Source: Colius striatus
Taxonomy: Eukaryota; Chordata; Aves; Coliiformes; Coliidae
DNA: 64,000 nucleotides
Direction of reading: 5' to 3'
NCBI RefSeq assembly: GCF_028858725.1
Contig: NC_084767.1
Coordinates: 18,801,895-18,865,894 of the forward strand
Part shown: in pieces, positions 47,001 through 64,000 of the stretch
How positions within the stretch are numbered: the stretch's first letter is position 1
Layout of the letters: each line of letters opens with the position of its first letter
Notes under the pieces: generated by a model
Databases searched by the model: none
Told to the model about the DNA's origin: nothing
The model's input: only the letters and a program-made list of their open reading frames with translations
Position numbers and translations under genes: made by a program

Positions 47001-50000
47001 TTCATATTGGTGGGAAAATTGTGTGTGTAAAACAGAAAACTCTCACCAATAACTAAGCCTCCCAGTCAGGCTTTTGGAGAATATTCTAGAGGTTAGAGTG
47101 GTTGCAGAGTGAGGATACCACCTGTGAATCATCCAACAGCAACATGGGAAAGTGTCACCATAGAGAAAGCAGCAATGCCAGAGACTGATGTCATAACAAG
47201 GCAGCTACAGGGCAGGAGATAATACACAAATGGAACATAATCTAGTATCATCTATCTAGAGGAGTTGAATTTGATTCTGAAAGATAGGTATGAATTTTAC
47301 CATTGGCAATATTCTCACAGCCTGCTGTGCCAGTAATGTCGCAGTGAAGCAAATCCATAGTGACCATAGCTTGTATTTTGTGAACTTTTTTCACACTCAT
47401 AAAAAGCAGGGTTATCACCAGATTATAATCATAGAGAAAGCCTGAATGATTAGCCACAAAACTACCTGCTGGCTGCCACTTTATAATAAGATACAGGCTT
47501 ACTACACCTATTATTGGTACAAATGGTGTTGAGTACAAATGGCTGTTTTCCAAAGTTTGCCTGTTACCCAGCTATGAACATGACCTGATACAAGACTGTC
47601 CACTGTGTTTCCTTTCACAGAAGAAGCACAGTAAGCACTAAAATTTGCTGGCAAGGTTATTAATCAATTTTGGAGTTGACTGAAAGTTTAGGCAAATTAG
47701 ATTGCCAAGAATGGCAGCTTGCCTGGCTTACCTGTAGATGAACCTGAGATGGCTCCTGCCTGGCCAAGAGCTGCTGGGAAGAGGTGAGGGTATTCATGGC
47801 ATTTATGGCCAGCATCCTGTCCCTGAAGTTCATCCTGGAGGGACTCCTGGTCCTCAGGAGTTGGATAGGAGAGCCCCAGAGAAGGGAGGAAGGGACGGTC
47901 TTCTGGCTTTTTTTTTTATCTGGTTGGACGTTTTTCTAACTGGAAGATGAATAAGGGTTATGGAGCAAAGAGGAAGAGTTGCTTCTTGTAGTGGATATGG
48001 GAGAAAGCTGGTACAAGGGGGCAAGGAAGTCTCTGGGCCCTAGAAAAATGAACTTTTTCCTACCTGCAATCCGCTGGAACCTTTCTGCAGTCCCCAAAAC
48101 TGCCTCGAAACTCTGTTTTTTCCAATCCTGTTTTAGACCCCGAAGCATCTCCACAGTGTTAACATCTGATTAAACAGTGTCCAATGGCACTAGCTGTGTA
48201 GTAGCTAGAGACCACACGTTCTAGAGCTGAATGGCTCTTGACATACTGTGTTATCCCTGTAATGCTCAATTAGATGACTCCTTAACGCACACTGTGCACA
48301 TGATCTTTATAAGCAACATTATTTGGTGATCTCAAATTGTGAGAGATTGACTTTTTCATTATGGAAATAACGTTCAATTACCAAACTCCTAATTTGGCTT
48401 AGAATTTTGAACTTTCTTAACATCCAGGATTCTAACCTGGATTCTTTTCCAGGACAGCCTGGAACGTTGGAAGTATTTAACAAACAACACTAAGATCATG
48501 CAAGTCAGAAACTCAGCAATGCCAAGAGCTTTGTGTTTCCGTGGGCACACAGAAAAGGACAGACAGTGGTTGAGGACTTAACCAGAAGTAGTTGAAGTTT
48601 TTTGTATGGTAGGGAAAGTGGTTATTTCCATTTTCACTATTTTCTTCAGAGAAACAAATAACTCACACATTTCAAAATGATTTGAACTTCTACTTCTTCA
48701 TCCTAGTGAACGCTGACAGGAACAACAGCTCTTACAGCAGTTTCTGTCATTACCTCCTATACTGGACATGCTTATTATCCATCTATTTCCTGTTTAACTC
48801 TTTCAGCTGTATTATTTCATGCCAGTTTTGTAGCAGTTTTGAACTGTTCTGCTGTTCAGAGCAATATCCATATTATACCACCTACCAAGCTATATAAAAT
48901 GTACACCCTTGCTAAATGTCTAGTTTCATTTTTCCTCGTTTCCTCTTATTTTTCTTGTTTTCTCATATTTTTTCACATGGAATTTCAAGTACATTATTTA
49001 GCAACCTCCCTTCAGATATACATAGGAGGCATTTCTAAATGTTTTCTAATTTTGTCCGAATTTCACTAGGACACTGAGTTTTCCTTTGGGTCTCTTTCAA
49101 CATTATAGAAATCACTCACCTAGAGGCATGAAGTTGCTTCTGTCAGCTTCCATTAGGCTGTCTGTGGAACAACAGAAGCTGTTTGCATTTAATATTAAAA
49201 GCTGCCGCAATTTATGTTCATATTTTGCTAAGTCCAACAAAATTCACCTTTCTATATGGCAACTGGCAGTCCACAAGACAGATTTTCAGCAGATTATGAG
49301 CAAATTAAAAGTAGGTTTGATAACGAAGGTGATATTGTTTCTTTACAAGCAGCTCATATTCTATTTCCAACCATTTTTTGTAGGCAGGTGGAAAATGTGG
49401 AAAATAATACCATGTGTTGCTAAGACAGACACTTCTACTTAATAAGAGGCCACCTATCTGGGTTCCACACTCCATGCATCAGAACAGGATCTGAACAATC
49501 ACCATGACCTGTACTACATTTCTAAAGTACGAAGCTGAGTTAGGGAGGCTAGTGCCTCACCACAGCTGCCCTCTGTAAGAGAAGCTGTTCTACTCAGGAG
49601 GACGTGGCAGAGGGTCTTCACACATTTCCTCAACTCTAACACCACTTCTCTGGATGCTCAATGCTTTTTTGAGTCCTGCTAAGATGTTAACTTCAAACAC
49701 AACTTATACCACTTAGTTTAGTCATTCTTTCCCTATTTTTTCATACGGATTTGAAGGAAACTTCCCCTCAAATGAAACCTGAACAGAGCAATCCTACCAT
49801 CAGATATATGACTACATTTTATCCTCTTCCTGCACCGAGCACAAAGAGATCAATGTGGAATTTCTGCAGTTTGTATTTGAGGTTTCCTACTAAGGAAGGT
49901 GAATTATCAGATCACATAACACCTCAGACTTTTAAACCATTTCCTGACACTCATCTGTTACAGTGAGAGAGGGATGCATCACACTTATACTACCGCCAGC

Positions 50001-50380
50001 GTCATGGTGAACCACCGCTTACCCACAGCCCTGAGGACTCATGTTATCCCTTGAAATACTCAAGCACACACAGTTATTAACGGGACTGGCATCACTGCAG
50101 CCAGCCAGGTGGCTCTAGCAGCTCCGGTGATGCTGTGCCACCTTTGTGCATGCCAGCCATTGGTCCTGTGCTGGCTCTGAATCAACAGCGCACAATGGGC
50201 AGGATGAACGGACATCAAAGCCACCATCGGAAATGTGGTTTCTGAGACAGAACTACTGAGCTGGATCGCTGTGGGGAACTGCAGATTTGCCTTAAAAGCG
50301 AGGCTCAGTAGTATGGCCTCATGCTCCCCGTAGCTCAGCTGCTCCTCATTTGATCACTGTTGGGAAAAAGGGACTTGTCT
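44001..50380. other. Intergenic between cytokine and RAD50, no gene recognised
   Basis: 6.4 kb without a recognised exon, LINE or LTR. The longest frame is 242 codons on the minus strand (46045-45317), hydrophobic and Cys/Ser-rich, with no domain I can name. It is listed separately under findings. The rest is AT-rich with only short frames. Confidence 0.4.
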
Positions 50381-51420
50381 GTGAAGTGATGACCCGCTGT
50401 CACTCGTCTCCGTTCGAAGGCGGGGCTGGAAAATTTGTCTGTCGACAGGAGACCCGTCTGCTCTGACGGCGAGGGCTGGAGCTGGGGCCAGATGGAGCTT
50501 TTCCCATGCCATCGCTGCCGCACCAGCGCTGCGGGGACACCGAGCCACCGCAGCAGGCTGGAAACATCACTTTAAACCCCTCTGAATTTATCATATTACA
50601 ATCGTTTTGTGTTTTTAATAAAAGCGCACTCAGCTTCTCGGCGGGGGCGCGGGAAGAGGGGACGGACAGCTGGGTGCAACTGGGGGTCCTCAGGATCGGG
50701 CGGCTGGGAGAGGTTGCTAAGAGAGGAGAGGGGCTATGAAGATGGGGAGGGAGCCTGAAAGATGGGAAGAGAGGCTGAGCAATGAGAAGTGCCCTGGGGG
50801 AAGAGCTGGTGCGGGGTTTCCCCATCGTTGCCTCCCGTACCCCCTCGCCCCACACGGCTTGTGGCAGAAACAGAAAAGCAAAGAAAATAATCCAGATGAC
50901 CGGGCGTAAACAGGGCCGTAGGGGCTGGGCGGGGGGGCGATGGCAGCCCCGGGCCGGGGCCGGGGCCGGGTCCCGTCACTGCCGGGGCGTGGCGGTGGCC
51001 GCGGTGGCTGCCGGGGCGCGCGGGACGGCGGCGGCGAGCGGAGGTGACCGGGCACGGGGAGCGGGGAAGCGGCGGCGGGGAGGGGAAGGGCTGGGCTGGG
51101 TCAGGCCGGGCCGCCAAACGCCCGCGGCGGTGCTGTCGCTTCTTCTCCCTGTTAAATGTCCACCCCCGCTGCAGAGCGGGGCTCCGGGCGGGAAACTCCC
51201 GCAGCCCACCCCTGCCCCGGCAGCGGGGTTTCTCCAGGAAATGCCCTTTCCTGCCCGGTCCCCACGCCTCTGCCGCCTGCGTCCCACCGCAGCGGGGGCC
51301 TGGCAAGGCCGAGCCTCGGCGGGTCTCCCCGAGGCGCCTCGGCCGTGGCCCGCGGGAGGCCGGGGAGAACTCTCAGGGGCGAGTGAGCGACAGAGCAACG
51401 GGCTTTCAGCCGCATGAAAC
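50380..51420. promoter_or_regulatory. RAD50: RAD50 CpG island
   Basis: A GC- and CpG-rich block (with a ccggggccgggg run near 50950-50970) lies 0.7 kb before the first RAD50 coding exon and is the only candidate promoter. Long frames on both strands across it are compositional. A non-coding first exon may lie here, because the ATG exon is preceded by acceptor-like sequences (ttttacag ending at 52056, ttctgcag ending at 52101). Confidence 0.7.
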
Positions 51421-52103
51421 AGAGCTGGATTACACGTAAATACACGCTTGAGATACACATTTCCCACGGGGTAGGTAGGAGTTGCCTCCATCCACACCCC
51501 CGTGGCAGGGGCAGCTCCCACCCGTGCACAGGCCCGTAGACCCCGCCAGCCCCTCCAGCCGTGGCCAGTAAAGTCTCCTGCTTTTTTTCTTTCTCCCTGT
51601 TGTGAGTGCAAAGGCAATGCTGCGTGTCTGGAGAAAACTGAATGCGGCCCTGTGGGAAACAGAGGCGGTAGCAAAGCTCACATGATGATGGGTATTGCAG
51701 TACCAGAGTGAGTCTTTAAAGTGGAATAAAAAAATGTGGCCTCTGTTGTGTTTGGGGCATTCAGAGAGTGTAAGTGTGGTTTTCGTAATGTGGAATAACA
51801 GGTTATTTCTCCCCATTGTCTTTGATTCAGTGATAAATAGTGTGGCAGTTAACTTGGGGTTCATTAGCATCTCAGTTTAAAACAGAAAGTTTTTCCTTCA
51901 TGTGTTCTGTACCTTGAGCCATAACAGGAGAGCTTTAGCAGTGTTTTTAAAAGATATTTATGATATTTTGTGATCATATAGGTGTGTTGTCAGCTTTCAG
52001 TGATACACTGTCATTTTTAATGGCTCGGGGTTTTTCACAAAGCCTTATTTTACAGGATTTATAAGATTTACACTTCTGACTTTGGAAGAGGAGTTCTGCA
52101 GAA

Positions 52104-63875
<11,772 letters not shown>

Positions 63876-64000
63876 GTAGGAAATAATCTTAATTATTTAG
63901 CCCTTAGGTTTATTGTCCTGGGAAAAAAAATAATCTTGTTAATATTTAACATTTGTTTGTAATCATAGCAAAGAATATGGTTTTTTAAATGTTTGTCCCG

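Noticed and set aside
50734-51674. Frames of 190-232 codons around the RAD50 CpG island
   Set aside because: Low-complexity Pro/Arg/Gly-rich translations on both strands in CpG-rich DNA with no splice or domain support.

Overview
This is nuclear DNA from a bird. CR1 LINE copies carry the avian 3' signature, there are avian-type solo LTRs, and the genes have typical vertebrate exon-intron structure. The gene order IRF1 - IL5-family cytokines - RAD50 is the start of the vertebrate type-2 (Th2) cytokine cluster (human 5q31, chicken chromosome 13). I could not identify the species.

Layout. 1-5.2 kb has no recognised gene and holds two nested CR1 copies. 5.2-12.6 kb is IRF1 on the minus strand: nine coding exons encoding 331 residues, a 3'UTR of about 0.95 kb, and a CpG-island promoter with a kappaB site, CCAAT boxes and a GAS-like site. 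12.9-13.2 kb is a minisatellite. 13.7-14.7 kb is a solo LTR. 20.4-23.3 kb is a gene-free but promoter-like tract with three CpG-rich blocks, a 600-bp pyrimidine tract and a possible non-coding terminal exon. 27.7-32.0 kb is a four-exon cytokine on the minus strand that I assign to IL5. 39.5-40.5 kb is a second solo LTR of the same family, with a clean 5-bp target duplication. 41.2-43.8 kb is a second four-exon cytokine on the minus strand. It has the same phase-0 architecture and a 33-bp exon 2 but a different cysteine pattern, and is best described as the avian KK34-like paralogue. 50.4-51.4 kb is the RAD50 CpG island. 52.1 kb to the end holds the first 16 coding exons of RAD50 on the plus strand (906 residues, through the zinc hook); the gene runs off the window.

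How the genes relate. IRF1 is an interferon- and NF-kappaB-induced transcription factor that favours type-1 responses. The two cytokines are short-chain four-helix factors of the IL3/IL5/GM-CSF family, whose mammalian members act through receptors sharing the beta-common chain. RAD50 is a housekeeping DNA-repair ATPase whose 3' introns, outside this window, carry the Th2 locus control region in mammals. I found no wholly new system. The most interesting content is the pair of apparently intact IL5-family genes, because chicken IL5 has been reported as a probable pseudogene. Next come the unexplained CpG/pyrimidine region between IRF1 and IL5 and the altered GAS site in the IRF1 promoter.
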